A DNA stretch of 64,000 nucleotides from JAJRTA01 sp965603125 (GCA_965603125.1 CBFDBU010000010.1:33413-97412), one strand, 5' to 3'; shown: positions 1 to 8,066, counted from the stretch's first letter. Notes: generated by a model not told the origin, from the letters alone. Program-made: numbers and translations.

Positions 1-1175
1 TCAAAACCCAAAAGGTACTCGACACCAGGCAATACACCCTCAGTTATGAAAACATCTGCGTACATGAAGCTGTCAACATCAGGACCACCCAAGAACAAAT
101 GCAACTCTCTCGTCAGAGGATCGCTCGCTATGATATCAGGGTGAGTATCGTTGTTGACATCTCCGGCCGAAGCCACACACTGCGGTGATATATGGGAATA
201 ACCTCCTGAACGGGCAATGTCTATTATCACGTCGAGCTTATCGTCGAAATAGGGACCACCAAAGTAAACCCCATAGGGATCATTGGTTCCCCCGGCAATG
301 TAAATGTCCTCATACCCATCAGCATTGTAGTCGCCAACCGGGACAAGGTGGATGCCAAAGTCGGATGACGGGCGCCATATCTCATAATCCGCGACTGTGT
401 CAAAATCAGGTCCGCCCCAATAGAATCTGACCCAGCCGGAATCGCGGTAGAGTCGTGAGGAGATGGCCAAATCAGAATGGCCATCCCCGTTGAAGTCGCC
501 CGAAGCAAGTTTGAAGCCCAGGCTCTCGGTAGTGTCTGGTATAACGTACTCAGGAATTGTGTCCCGTTCGCTGTCAATCCGATAGACATTCACCGGACCA
601 CCGTTGACATCCGAACTCACAGGCAGATCAAGGATACCGTCTCCATCGAAGTCAGCAGCCTGGCCGGCAAACGAAAACATGTTTGGAATCACGAGATCCG
701 GCTCATCATCGAGAACCGGACCGCCAAAGTAGAGGTTGTAATTGGTCTGTGTACTTGAAATCCACCAGTACATTCCTATATCAGTATAACCGTCTCCGTT
801 AACATCACCGATGGCGCCGGGCCTTGCTTCGAAATTGGGTAGTATGAGGTCAGCAATGCTGTCAGGGTTCCTCCCGCCATAGAACACATGGGCGGGCCAC
901 GGCGGCAGAGAATTCTGTATCCATGTGGACAAAAGGATGTCGGTACAACCGTCACCGTTGATATCCCCAAGTGGCACAATCTCTTTGCCGAACCAACCCA
1001 TGGGAATGGAGCCACTGAGAACAATCAGGCGCTCCACCGAGTCAATCCCGGCCCGGTCAGTCGGGTAGATCGGCGAGATCCAATCAGCCCCGACAGACCC
1101 CGCGAGCCCCACAACGGCGCACAGCAGCCAGCTACTGACTAACGCACCAACCCTTCTACGTCTCAAGCAACTCAA
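1..1175 (-). CDS. Secreted FG-GAP/VCBS-repeat protein, C-terminus beyond the left edge
   Basis: The minus-strand frame is open from about 1175 to the edge. The likely start is TTG at 1175 (next TTG at 1166), preceded by an AAGGGG ribosome-binding site. No ATG is available because the ATG at 1182 reads into a stop. The N-terminus is a signal peptide: an RRRR patch, a hydrophobic stretch with SSWLLCAVVGLAG, and a likely cut after GSVGA. The rest is a series of FG-GAP blades with calcium-binding DxNxDGxxD motifs (GDINGDGCTDI, GDVNGDGYTDI, ADFDGDGILDL, GDFNGDGHSDL, GDYNADGYEDI, GDVNNDTHPDI), alternating with FYGG or YFGG strands. It should fold as a surface or secreted beta-propeller. The specific role and the sorting signal cannot be seen because the C-terminus is missing. 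Confidence 0.8.
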   Translation of the reverse strand, partial: MSCLRRRRVGALVSSWLLCAVVGLAGSVGADWISPIYPTDRAGIDSVERLIVLSGSIPMGWFGKEIVPLGDINGDGCTDILLSTWIQNSLPPWPAHVFYGGRNPDSIADLILPNFEARPGAIGDVNGDGYTDIGMYWWISSTQTNYNLYFGGPVLDDEPDLVIPNMFSFAGQAADFDGDGILDLPVSSDVNGGPVNVYRIDSERDTIPEYVIPDTTESLGFKLASGDFNGDGHSDLAISSRLYRDSGWVRFYWGGPDFDTVADYEIWRPSSDFGIHLVPVGDYNADGYEDIYIAGGTNDPYGVYFGGPYFDDKLDVIIDIARSGGYSHISPQCVASAGDVNNDTHPDIIASDPLTRELHLFLGGPDVDSFMYADVFITEGVLPGVEYLLGF

Positions 1176-1314
1176 AAACCATCACCCCTTTCAATCACAC
1201 ATAAGAAGCGCCGTGATCTGCCCCTTGTCAAGCGGATAAACAACGACTGACGCGTGGCGGTCCGTGTTCCCGTAGGCGACATACCCCCGGTCTGCCCCTG
1301 CTCCCACTTCAGTT

Positions 1315-1341
1315 GTAGGTCGAGACGCCTGAGGTCTCGGT
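1315..1341 (+). repeat. REP-like hairpin, plus orientation
   Basis: GTAG is followed by an imperfect hairpin: arm CGAGAC (1321-1326), loop GCCTGAG, arm GTCTCG (1334-1339). The layout (GTAG, about 9-nt arm, CCTG-type loop, about 9-nt arm, 27 nt in all) is that of the REP copies beside the transposase at the right end. With the next copy, which points the other way, it forms a BIME-like pair in the 322-bp gap between the FG-GAP gene and the exosortase gene. Nothing else is recognisable in that gap. Confidence 0.6.
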
Positions 1342-1348
1342 AACCAGT

Positions 1349-1375
1349 ATCAGGCCCACAAGGGGCTTGATCTAC
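1349..1375 (-). repeat. REP-like hairpin, minus orientation
   Basis: Read on the minus strand: GTAG, arm ATCAAGCCC, loop CTTGT, arm GGGCCTGAT (one mismatch in the stem). It has the same 27-nt frame as the copies at 63819 and 63858, and lies 7 nt from the plus-oriented copy, so the two GTAG ends point outward. Confidence 0.65.
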
Positions 1376-1497
1376 AAGAGCTGCGTCTGGCGTCGGTGCG
1401 GCCGATCAGACCGGTTCAGCCCGATCCGACATCTGTCGATTATCGATTAATAGTTTGCCACGCATCGTTGAGGGCATTAGTGTTCAGTGGAATCAGG

Positions 1498-2346
1498 ATG
1501 AATGACATGGGATCTACAACCACCGTTGAGGCAAGAAAAACCGCGTTCTTATGGCTTCCCTTTCTGGTGCTGCCGGCAATCTACCTGCCTGCGCTGTACG
1601 ATCTTGTGGTCGATTGGTACAGCGATCCCAATTACTCACACGGCTTCTTGATTCCGATCATATCCGGTTTCCTGCTATGGAAAAAGCGGGAAGCCATTCT
1701 GTCGGCTCCACGCGCTACCGACAACGGCGGGCTCGTGGTGCTGGTCGCCGGACTGCTGCTCTTTGTGGCGGCCAACGGCGCCGCGGAGTACTTCACTATC
1801 CGACTGTCTCTGCTGGTCACGTTTATCGGCCTGGTTTACTACTTGTTCGGCAGGGAGATCGTGAAGCTGGCGAGGTTTGAGTTGTTGTTCCTGGTTTTCA
1901 TGATACCCGTGCCTTACTTGATTTACTACGCCACCACTGTCCCCATGCAGCTCTTAGCCTCCAAGATTACCGTCTGGGCCTTAAACGTCCTTGGGGCGGG
2001 AGCGTTCCGGCAGGGAAACATCATTTACCTCGGGGACACCGCCCTGGAGGTAGCCGAGGCATGCTCCGGAATGCGGTCGCTGGTGTCGCTGTTGGCGTTA
2101 GGGTGTCTTTATGCCCACCTGTCGCAGAAGCGCCCGTCAGCCAAATTGATACTGTTCGCATCAACGGTACCCATCGCCGTTATCGGAAATGCGTTCCGGG
2201 TTTTTGTCACCTCGCTTCTCGCCTACACCGTGACCGAAAACGTCACCGACGAGCCGCTCCATACCATTTTGGGGCTGTCGGTGTTTGTAGTGGCGTTTGT
2301 CCTGCTGTTCATTCTGGCGACCGTTCTGCGGAGGCTGTTCCGATGA
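1498..2346 (+). CDS. Exosortase (PEP-CTERM/EpsH-type transpeptidase)
   Basis: Integral-membrane cysteine transpeptidase expected to cut and re-anchor exported proteins that carry a C-terminal sorting helix. About eight hydrophobic segments are visible. The three family residues are present: Cys189 in EACSGMRS, Arg234 in GNAFRVF and His255 in EPLHTILG (numbered from ATG 1498). The early NYSHGFLIP motif is also typical. The frame is open from 1396, but a methionine beginning MNDMGS at 1498, or ATG 1507 with CAGGA eight bases upstream, gives the usual family N-terminus. The stop overlaps the start of the EpsI gene, so the two are translationally coupled. No obvious PEP-CTERM substrate is visible; the FG-GAP protein cut off at the left edge could be one, but its C-terminus cannot be read. 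Confidence 0.9.
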   Translation: MNDMGSTTTVEARKTAFLWLPFLVLPAIYLPALYDLVVDWYSDPNYSHGFLIPIISGFLLWKKREAILSAPRATDNGGLVVLVAGLLLFVAANGAAEYFTIRLSLLVTFIGLVYYLFGREIVKLARFELLFLVFMIPVPYLIYYATTVPMQLLASKITVWALNVLGAGAFRQGNIIYLGDTALEVAEACSGMRSLVSLLALGCLYAHLSQKRPSAKLILFASTVPIAVIGNAFRVFVTSLLAYTVTENVTDEPLHTILGLSVFVVAFVLLFILATVLRRLFR

Positions 2347-2981
2347 GGATGCCGGTATTGCTGTCAACAGCGCTCCTGCTTGTGGGCGGCGCTTTCGGTA
2401 ATTACCTGCGATACGTGGAGCAGAAACCTGACCGATGGCCGTCTTTCGAGTCCATTCCGTATGAGGCGGGCGGCTATTTTGGGGAGGAACGTCGCCTGGC
2501 GGAATATAACTACGAGGTTCTTCGGTCGGATACGACTACTTTGAGGTTGTACCGGGGCGCCGACGGCAGCCCGCTGTGGCTGCTGATCGCGTATTTTTCC
2601 TCCCAGAAATACGGCAGCCAGATTCATTCGCCCAAACACTGTCTTCCCGGCGGCGGCTGGAAAATCGAGAAACTGGAGCAATTCCGGCTGCCACTCCCGG
2701 GCGGCTACAAAACGGTCAATCGTCTTGTCATCACCACTGAAGGTCGCAACCAGGCCATGTTCTACTGGTACCAGACCCGCGGGGGCAGCCTGAGCAACGA
2801 GTTTGCTCTCAAGTGGGACCTGGCCAAAAACTCGCTGCTTCTGCGTCCCACCGACGCCGCCTTCATTCGCCTGACATTGCCCATCGAGCAGGGTGATCTC
2901 GAGGCTGCCTCAAAGAGAGCGGCTGACTTCCTGGCAACCTTCTACTCCGGAATGAACCGGGCTTTGCCTTTCGGTAATTAG
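2343..2981 (+). CDS. EpsI family exosortase-associated protein
   Basis: Exported protein of the EpsI (DUF3485) family that accompanies exosortases and is implicated in exopolysaccharide and protein-sorting systems. ATG 2343 overlaps the exosortase stop codon (ATGA). It has an N-terminal membrane anchor (MPVLLSTALLLVGGAFGNYL), then a periplasmic domain with the family landmarks SPKHCLPGGGW (conserved Cys-Leu-Pro) and MFYWYQ near the middle. At about 212 aa it is a stand-alone EpsI, unlike organisms where this domain is fused to the exosortase. A longer reading of the same frame starts inside the exosortase gene and is not credible. Confidence 0.85.
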   Translation: MRMPVLLSTALLLVGGAFGNYLRYVEQKPDRWPSFESIPYEAGGYFGEERRLAEYNYEVLRSDTTTLRLYRGADGSPLWLLIAYFSSQKYGSQIHSPKHCLPGGGWKIEKLEQFRLPLPGGYKTVNRLVITTEGRNQAMFYWYQTRGGSLSNEFALKWDLAKNSLLLRPTDAAFIRLTLPIEQGDLEAASKRAADFLATFYSGMNRALPFGN

Positions 2982-3018
2982 AGCTTGAACCGCATCTCCC
3001 GGAGGGTTATTATCCGAC

Positions 3019-3888
3019 ATGCTGCTATCCCTCTTCAAGCTCGCCCGCCCGACCCAGTGGCTGAAGAACAGCGTCGTGCTGGCGGCGCTGATATTCGCCG
3101 GCGAGGCTACCGACATCCACCATATCGAGATTGCCCTGATCGCCACAGCCCTTTTCTGCCTGATGTCTTCGGCTGTCTACACCCTAAACGATCTGATTGA
3201 CCGCGAAAAGGATGTTCAGCACCCGCTGAAAAGGGAACGACCGCTGGCCTCCGGATCGGTGTCGGCGGGGGCAGCGGTTGTATTCATGACCCTGCTTTGC
3301 GTCGTAGCGCTGGCCGGCGCCTGGTACATCAATCCATACTTTTTCATCACCGGCGTCATCTACATAGCTCTGAACGTGGTATACAGCCTGTGGTGGAAGA
3401 ACGTCGTGATTCTCGACGTCATGAGTATTGCTGTCGGTTTCGTCCTGCGAGCCTATGCGGGCGCTTTTGCCATCGGCGTCCCGGCGTCCAAATGGCTGTT
3501 GATCAACGCTCTCTTTCTGGCCCTGTTTCTGGCCCTGGGCAAGCGCAGACACGAACTCGTTTTTCTGGAAGACGCCGAGGCGCACAGGAAAATCCTCAGT
3601 CGGTATTCACCGTATCTGCTGGATCAGTTGATCGGTATCGTCACCGCCTCGGTGGTTGTCGTGTACATGCTCTACTCCTTCTCGGCGGAAGTATCCACCA
3701 AGCTGGGAACGGAGAACTTGTTTCTGACCATTCCCTTCGTTGTGTACGGGATATTCCGCTATCTCTACCTGATCCATAAGGAGGAGCGGGGTGGGTCGCC
3801 CACGAGAGTTCTGATCAGCGACAGGCCGCTGCTGGTCGATGTCATCCTCTGGCTGGTAACAGTGATAATCGTACTCTATATCGCATGA
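3019..3888 (+). CDS. UbiA-family prenyltransferase, decaprenyl-phosphate phosphoribosyltransferase-like
   Basis: Polytopic membrane prenyltransferase of 289 aa with about eight or nine transmembrane helices. The first aspartate motif is NDLIDREKDVQHPLKRERPLASG-like (Asn-Asp...Asp...Asp, then HPxKxxRPLASG), the form found in decaprenyl-phosphate phosphoribosyltransferases. A second polar loop, GKRRHELVFLED, fits the family. By homology it moves phosphoribose to a polyprenyl phosphate, or a prenyl group to a polar acceptor; the exact substrate cannot be read. Its place 37 bp after epsI and its ATGA overlap with the following lipoprotein suggest a lipid-linked sugar step in the same surface system. 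Confidence 0.82.
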   Translation: MLLSLFKLARPTQWLKNSVVLAALIFAGEATDIHHIEIALIATALFCLMSSAVYTLNDLIDREKDVQHPLKRERPLASGSVSAGAAVVFMTLLCVVALAGAWYINPYFFITGVIYIALNVVYSLWWKNVVILDVMSIAVGFVLRAYAGAFAIGVPASKWLLINALFLALFLALGKRRHELVFLEDAEAHRKILSRYSPYLLDQLIGIVTASVVVVYMLYSFSAEVSTKLGTENLFLTIPFVVYGIFRYLYLIHKEERGGSPTRVLISDRPLLVDVILWLVTVIIVLYIA

Positions 3889-4847
3889 GAAGCAAAATGA
3901 CAGAATATCTCAAAAAAACCGTCTGGCCGCTCTGCGCGGGGGCACTGATGATCGCCTCCTGCGGGAAAGAGGAAGCGGAAACACCGAAGCCTCAACCCGC
4001 CGAGGAACATGTAGTAGTGCCTGCCGAGCCGGTTATTCACGTCGACACGCTGATGCCGCCCACTATCGAATCGTATGACCTCCTGCTTACCGACGCCGTG
4101 ACAACCGTGCCGGCATCCGGTATCGAAGACTACGTCGGCGAGACTGCGCGCGACTATACGGCCTACGGAGCACTGGCTCTGGCATCGGCCACGTACACGG
4201 TAAAGCAGATTCCGGTCTATGCCGAGGTCGTCCAGTTTCTCACGCCCGTGGATGCGTACGGATTCTATGCTCGCCTGAGACCCGACGGCATTGAGTTGCT
4301 GTCTCTCGGCGCCGAGGGATACGCTAACGGCAACAGCCTGTATTTCACAGCCGGGGAATACGCCGTCACCGTGTCGGTACAGGAAGATACAAAAGAACAG
4401 CATGAGGCCAGGTCGCTGCTGGCGCACGAGATCAACAGCCGCATTACACAATGCCTGACGCCACAGTTCTTCCTTTTGTTTCCCTCCAACCACCGGGTCC
4501 TTCCCTCCATGAAGTACTACACCAATCAGTACTTGGGGATCGCCGGGATCGACTCGGTCTATACCATCTCGTACCTGATGGAAGGCGACTCGGCGGTGTT
4601 CTTTCTCACCGTTGATCTAACCGGCAAGAAGTACATCGGGCTGAAAGAGTATGCCCGCTCCCTGGGCGAAATAACCCCGGCGCCGGAATCGTTTCCTTAC
4701 TACGAGCGCAGCGGCTTCATCTTTGATCATCCCGACCACGGACGGATAGTGGCCGGCCTGGTGCGCGGCAAGCTGGTGGGGATTGTCCCCTACCGGCATG
4801 AAAGCTACGAACATCTCGGTTCACTTTGGGTGACAGGACTTCTTTAG
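3885..4847 (+). CDS. Lipoprotein of unknown function (DUF6599-like)
   Basis: About 320 aa with a lipoprotein signal: a short charged start, a hydrophobic run, and lipobox MIASC followed by GKEE. A proline- and glutamate-rich linker leads into a globular region with YGFYARLRPDG and ANGNSLYFTAGEYAV motifs that recall the uncharacterised DUF6599 family; this is recognition from memory and only moderately certain. The start could be ATG 3885, overlapping the prenyltransferase stop, or ATG 3897. It is the last gene of the exosortase-EpsI-prenyltransferase group, so it is probably an envelope component of the same pathway. Confidence 0.65.
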   Translation: MRSKMTEYLKKTVWPLCAGALMIASCGKEEAETPKPQPAEEHVVVPAEPVIHVDTLMPPTIESYDLLLTDAVTTVPASGIEDYVGETARDYTAYGALALASATYTVKQIPVYAEVVQFLTPVDAYGFYARLRPDGIELLSLGAEGYANGNSLYFTAGEYAVTVSVQEDTKEQHEARSLLAHEINSRITQCLTPQFFLLFPSNHRVLPSMKYYTNQYLGIAGIDSVYTISYLMEGDSAVFFLTVDLTGKKYIGLKEYARSLGEITPAPESFPYYERSGFIFDHPDHGRIVAGLVRGKLVGIVPYRHESYEHLGSLWVTGLL

Positions 4848-5001
4848 CGCAGGCGGGGCATTTCCTAGGGCATGGTTTCGCTGGTTGGGTGGGGAGTTTG
4901 GAGTTTGATTTGTCTCGCCACCTTATCTGTAAGTCTATATCCCACAATAAGCTCGAATGATGTGCAACCGTTTTGGTCACTATCTGGCTACAATGAATTC
5001 T

Positions 5002-5076
5002 TTGAAAAGAGTAATTCTGCGGGTATGTTTACACTTGATTATCGATCTCAAATAGAGTACATTTGTACCGATAATC
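5002..5076 (+). promoter_or_regulatory. Candidate promoter with nested inverted-repeat operator
   Basis: A weak promoter (TTGAAA at 5002-5007, TATGTT at 5024-5029, 16-bp spacer) is followed by two nested inverted repeats. The outer arms are GATTATCG (5037-5044) and CGATAATC (5069-5076), perfect over 8 bp. The inner one is GTACA TT TGTAC (5057-5068). They sit just before the gene for a winged-helix protein, as expected for an autoregulated toxin-antitoxin-like operon. The operator role is inference. Confidence 0.45.
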
Positions 5077-5115
5077 GTATTGTATGTATCGAAAGCAGAA
5101 TCGGTTGTATCAAAA

Positions 5116-5754
5116 ATGTGTCCAAGCGAACCAAAAAGCAAACCGCTGATCGGCATCGGGTCCGGAATCGGTGAGGCTCTGTTTCCCAAGATTCGCAGAA
5201 AGGTTCTTGCGCTGTTTCTGCTTAATCCCGAAAAGCACTTTTATTTCAGGGAAACGGTTAGACTGCTGGGGGATACACCCGGTTCGCTTCTGCGCGAACT
5301 CAAATCGTTGACGGAAGCTGGGATCCTCACTATGGAGCCGATCGGCATCCAAAAGTTCTATCGGGCGAACACTGAAAGTCCCGTATTCAGCGAGTTGAGA
5401 TCAATTGCCGAGAAGACATTCGGAGTAGCTGATGTATTCCGCGACGTTCTCCGCACTCAGGGAAAGGAACAAATCGACGTCGCCTGCATCTATGGTTCAA
5501 TTGCCAGTGGTCACGATACTAGCTCCAGCGACATTGATCTGATGGTAATCGGCTCATTGCCGTTTCGTGAACTGGTGTCCATTCTGAAGCCGATTGAAGA
5601 GAACATGCAGCGACCGGTGAATCCAACGCTTTATTCGATTGTTGAGTTTAAGACCAAAGTGCGCCAAAAGAACAATTTCCTTCACAATGTAATGGAATCT
5701 GAAAAACTGTTCATATTGGGGACCAAGGATGACCTTGCAAGACTGGCTGAATAA
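5116..5754 (+). CDS. Winged-helix / MNT nucleotidyltransferase protein
   Basis: Two-domain protein. The first about 85 residues form a winged-helix DNA-binding domain (KVLALFLLNPEKHFYFRE, then LLRELKSLTEAGILT). The second is a minimal nucleotidyltransferase with YGSIASGHDTSSSDIDLMV, the GSxxxG...SDIDL signature with both metal-binding aspartates. In HEPN/MNT pairs such a protein is the antitoxin, often AMPylating the HEPN toxin. The next gene, which overlaps it by 26 bp, is HEPN-like. The start is ambiguous: ATG 5080 lies almost in the operator and ATG 5116 has no clear ribosome-binding site. The region is visibly more AT-rich than its neighbours, suggesting acquisition. Confidence 0.82.
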   Translation: MCPSEPKSKPLIGIGSGIGEALFPKIRRKVLALFLLNPEKHFYFRETVRLLGDTPGSLLRELKSLTEAGILTMEPIGIQKFYRANTESPVFSELRSIAEKTFGVADVFRDVLRTQGKEQIDVACIYGSIASGHDTSSSDIDLMVIGSLPFRELVSILKPIEENMQRPVNPTLYSIVEFKTKVRQKNNFLHNVMESEKLFILGTKDDLARLAE

Positions 5755-6163
5755 CGGTTGGCTTAAACGACATACCTCGAGCCCGCAGGAAATCAAAGAC
5801 TTGCTTGACAAGGTCGATCGGGATATTGCTGAGGCTGCAAAAGAAGAGATCACGCTCGACTGGAGATTGGCGATAGCTTACAATGCCTGTCTCGGCTGTG
5901 CGACAATTGCTCTGCGAGCGAGCGGCTATCGAATGCCAGGAGGCACAGGCCGGCACTATCGAACGATTCAATCATTGAGATTCACTATTAATCCAGATTC
6001 CGACATTATCATATCGCTGGAAGCGACCAGCAAGAAGAGAGCTACGGTCAGTTACGATGCCGCCGGAAGGGTGACTGAGGCCGAGGTTGAAGAAGCACGG
6101 AGGCTCGCCGAAGATATTCTTGAGCTTCTTCAGCGATGGCTGGATGAGCGTCTTTCGACTTAA
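5729..6163 (+). CDS. HEPN-domain protein, probable toxin partner
   Basis: 144-aa, mostly helical protein overlapping the end of the nucleotidyltransferase gene by 26 bp, so expression is coupled. The motif GYRMPGGTGRHYRTIQSL in the middle is the arginine/histidine signature region of HEPN proteins that act as RNases or are modified by MNT partners. Here the spacing between the first arginine and the histidine is longer than the classic R-x4-6-H, although another arginine directly precedes the histidine, so catalytic competence is uncertain. The C-terminal helix (EARRLAEDILELLQRWL) is typical. A toxin role is inferred from the gene pairing. Confidence 0.75.
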   Translation: MTLQDWLNNGWLKRHTSSPQEIKDLLDKVDRDIAEAAKEEITLDWRLAIAYNACLGCATIALRASGYRMPGGTGRHYRTIQSLRFTINPDSDIIISLEATSKKRATVSYDAAGRVTEAEVEEARRLAEDILELLQRWLDERLST

Positions 6164-6184
6164 CCCCCTTATAGCGGATTACCT

Positions 6185-6802
6185 ATGAAACTCTCGTTCT
6201 GGTGTGAGGGTGAAAACATAAGCATTGCTTTTCGGGAAGTCCGACTCAAGTTCGAAGATGTGGTTTACCAAAATGTGTTTATCTGCAAGAACAATAGGAC
6301 CGTAGCGCAAACAATCCTGCACAAGCGCTATCAGAATCTGGCGTCGCGTGCGAAGCAGGATTACTCTCAAGCGCTACAGATACCAATAGGAACCTTCCTT
6401 TTGAACTTGAAGAATCAAGGCGATGCCTTCTACAAAGAATTTCTGAATGACTGCGGCGACCTCGTGTATTGTAGGTTTTGCATAGCTGACGAGGAACGGC
6501 GAAAGAAGCGGGGTATTTACATTTATACCGTCGGTAAAGAAATCCGGTATGTAGGCCGGTGTTTGAATTCGTTTGAAAGGCGGATCAACAACGGACATGG
6601 ACGTATTTCACCCAAAAGCTGCTTTATCGATGGTCAGAAGACAGATTGCCACCTGAACAACCTTGCGCTAAAGAACAAGGACAAATTGCAGTTGTTCGCT
6701 GCCGTAATTAAAGATGCGGAGCGAATTAAGAAACTCGAACGCTGCATGATAAGAGAGTGTAACCCACTCTGGAATATCGCCCTTAGGCGCGGAAAGAACT
6801 GA
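6185..6802 (+). CDS. GIY-YIG nuclease-domain protein
   Basis: 205-aa protein. The C-terminal half has a GIY-YIG core: RGIYIYTVGKEIRYVGRC supplies the GIY and YVG strands, followed by the arginine helix (SFERRINNGHG) and a later ERCMIRECNPLWN segment that can supply the glutamate and asparagine. The N-terminal half matches nothing I recognise and may recognise DNA. Its stand-alone size resembles GIY-YIG restriction enzymes such as the Eco29kI and Hpy188I types, but no methyltransferase is nearby. It starts 21 bp after the HEPN gene and shares the AT-rich composition, so the three genes form one accessory island. Confidence 0.7.
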   Translation: MKLSFWCEGENISIAFREVRLKFEDVVYQNVFICKNNRTVAQTILHKRYQNLASRAKQDYSQALQIPIGTFLLNLKNQGDAFYKEFLNDCGDLVYCRFCIADEERRKKRGIYIYTVGKEIRYVGRCLNSFERRINNGHGRISPKSCFIDGQKTDCHLNNLALKNKDKLQLFAAVIKDAERIKKLERCMIRECNPLWNIALRRGKN

Positions 6803-7046
6803 CTAAGAGTATGATGAATGCGACCTGCACCATGTGAGTCTTGACCCAAAGTGGTGTCCACATGCCGTAAATAAATGCCAAGCCTGACTGCTGTCAAGGA
6901 TTCTATCTACAGGCAAACAGCGATACGCCAATGATTCACACGCTGAATCAGATGTCCGGGCTGAACTGGCTGACGCTCACACCCTGATGCTGGATGCCGG
7001 GCTGTGCCGCTCGTAGGCGGCCAAGGCCAGATGTCGGTAACTCCTG

Positions 7047-7475
7047 CTACTCATCGCTGCCCGCGACAACTGAGCCATCGCCGGTATCGATGATCCATGC
7101 CGTCCAACGACGATACCCGGCTCTGGCCTTCACTTTGTAGATGTGGTCGGCCCGGGCAAAAAACTCCAGCACAACAGGGGCGCTTGATGTCCCTTTCCGT
7201 GACCGATAGTTCACCGTCACCGAATGATGACCGGGGAGCAGCTCCACGTATTTCTTGTTTATGGCGAAATGACCCTTGTCGTAAGAGTCGATCGCCGTCA
7301 CGTGGACGCTCTTATGAGACAGGTCGAGCCGGGCGACCTGATGCGAAGCCCGTGGGGGACCTTCATACAGCACGAGCGTCCCCTTGGCACCACACGATAC
7401 AAGTACCAGCAGCAGAGAAACACATACGCCTTCAATAAGCGCAACGGCGCGGGCTGCTTGATTTCTATGAGTCAC
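7047..7475 (-). CDS. Small lipoprotein, unknown function
   Basis: 142 aa with a lipoprotein signal: hydrophobic VCVSLLLVLVSC, then GAKG, with Cys as the lipidation site. The mature part has a pattern seen in small Gram-negative periplasmic lipoproteins: an early LYEGPPR, a middle ELLPGHHSVTVNY and a late GYRRWTAWIIDTG, probably a compact beta domain. No enzyme motif is visible. It lies alone, upstream on the same strand from nothing obvious, with tRNA-Gly behind it on the same strand. The 244 bp between it and the GIY-YIG gene show no further gene. Confidence 0.6.
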   Translation of the reverse strand: MTHRNQAARAVALIEGVCVSLLLVLVSCGAKGTLVLYEGPPRASHQVARLDLSHKSVHVTAIDSYDKGHFAINKKYVELLPGHHSVTVNYRSRKGTSSAPVVLEFFARADHIYKVKARAGYRRWTAWIIDTGDGSVVAGSDE

Positions 7476-7507
7476 TTGTGACTTCTTTCTCCGGGCTTGG
7501 CATAATA

Positions 7508-7528
7508 GCAGGATCGCGCGGATCCTGC
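7508..7528 (-). terminator. Hairpin downstream of tRNA-Gly, possible terminator
   Basis: Perfect 8-bp inverted repeat GCAGGATC / GATCCTGC with a 5-nt GCGCG loop, about 70 bp downstream of tRNA-Gly on the minus strand and before the lipoprotein gene. There is no clear T-run after it, so termination is only a suggestion. Confidence 0.3.
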
Positions 7529-7595
7529 CGTTCTATTTGGCAGGCTTACCGGGATGCTGCCTATGAACGATGCCGCGCCGGGGCGGCGATCTATA

Positions 7596-7668
7596 AGCGG
7601 GAGACGGGGTTCGAACCCGCGACCAACAGCTTGGAAGGCTGTGACTCTGCCACCTGAGTTACTCCCGC
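7596..7668 (-). tRNA. tRNA-Gly (anticodon TCC)
   Basis: A full cloverleaf reads on the minus strand: acceptor GCGGGAG paired with CTCCCGC, a D-arm with AGGTGGC, anticodon stem ACAGC/GCTGT closing loop CTTCCAA (anticodon TCC), and a T-loop GGTTCGAACC. The discriminator is T. The 3'-CCA is not encoded. Confidence 0.95.
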
Positions 7669-7679
7669 TTGCGGTTGAC

Positions 7680-7708
7680 AAGCTATCCTTGATGGCCCGC
7701 GTTGGCAA
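7680..7708 (-). promoter_or_regulatory. Probable promoter of tRNA-Gly
   Basis: Minus strand TTGCCA (7708-7703), 17-bp spacer, TAGCTT (7685-7680), ending 11 bp before the 5' end of the tRNA. The match to consensus is moderate; position is the main support. Confidence 0.4.
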
Positions 7709-7889
7709 GCGCTTTTTGCTGCGTCCTGGCTGATGTGGGCGTCGGTCACAGGCAGCCACGCGTAATATCAGGACCGGTTGCTTGTAACGAAAGCAGTCAC
7801 GAGAACCGGCGCGCAACACCTGTTTCCCAAAGAATCGGTTGAAATCTCAGCCGGGATTATATAAAATGGGATGCCCTTGAGACAAGACC

Positions 7890-8063
7890 ATGCGAACTTA
7901 CGAATCCGTCTTAGACGTGATCGGCCGCACACCGCTCCTGAGACTAAGGACCGGCTTTCCGCCGGACGACCCCAGAGCCTACGTGAAGGTCGAGTTTCTC
8001 AACCCGACCGGGTCGGTAAAAACGCTGATGGCCTTGACTTTGGATTCGGATAGCGTATATTGA
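7890..8063 (+). pseudogene. Cysteine synthase / cystathionine beta-synthase fragment (N-terminal)
   Basis: ATG 7890 opens a 57-codon frame that reads as the first 45 residues of a PLP-dependent cysteine synthase family enzyme: VIGRTPLLRL near the start and EFLNPTGSVK, whose lysine is the PLP-binding residue. Immediately after that lysine the similarity ends (TLMALTLDSDSVY, stop), where a full enzyme would continue for 250 or more residues. Upstream lies a promoter-like TTGAAA (7839) and TATAAA (7860), so the 5' part seems undisturbed. The 3' break coincides with the promoter of the small RNA at 8067, so the enzyme was cut by deletion or insertion at that point. Confidence 0.8.
8034..8061 (+). 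promoter_or_regulatory. Strong sigma-70-type promoter for the small RNA
   Basis: TTGACT (8034-8039), 16-bp spacer, TATATT (8056-8061). The tRNA-Gln promoter in this window has the same -10 box and spacer. Transcription should begin near 8067-8069, exactly where the first stem begins. Confidence 0.7.
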
Positions 8064-8066
8064 CAA

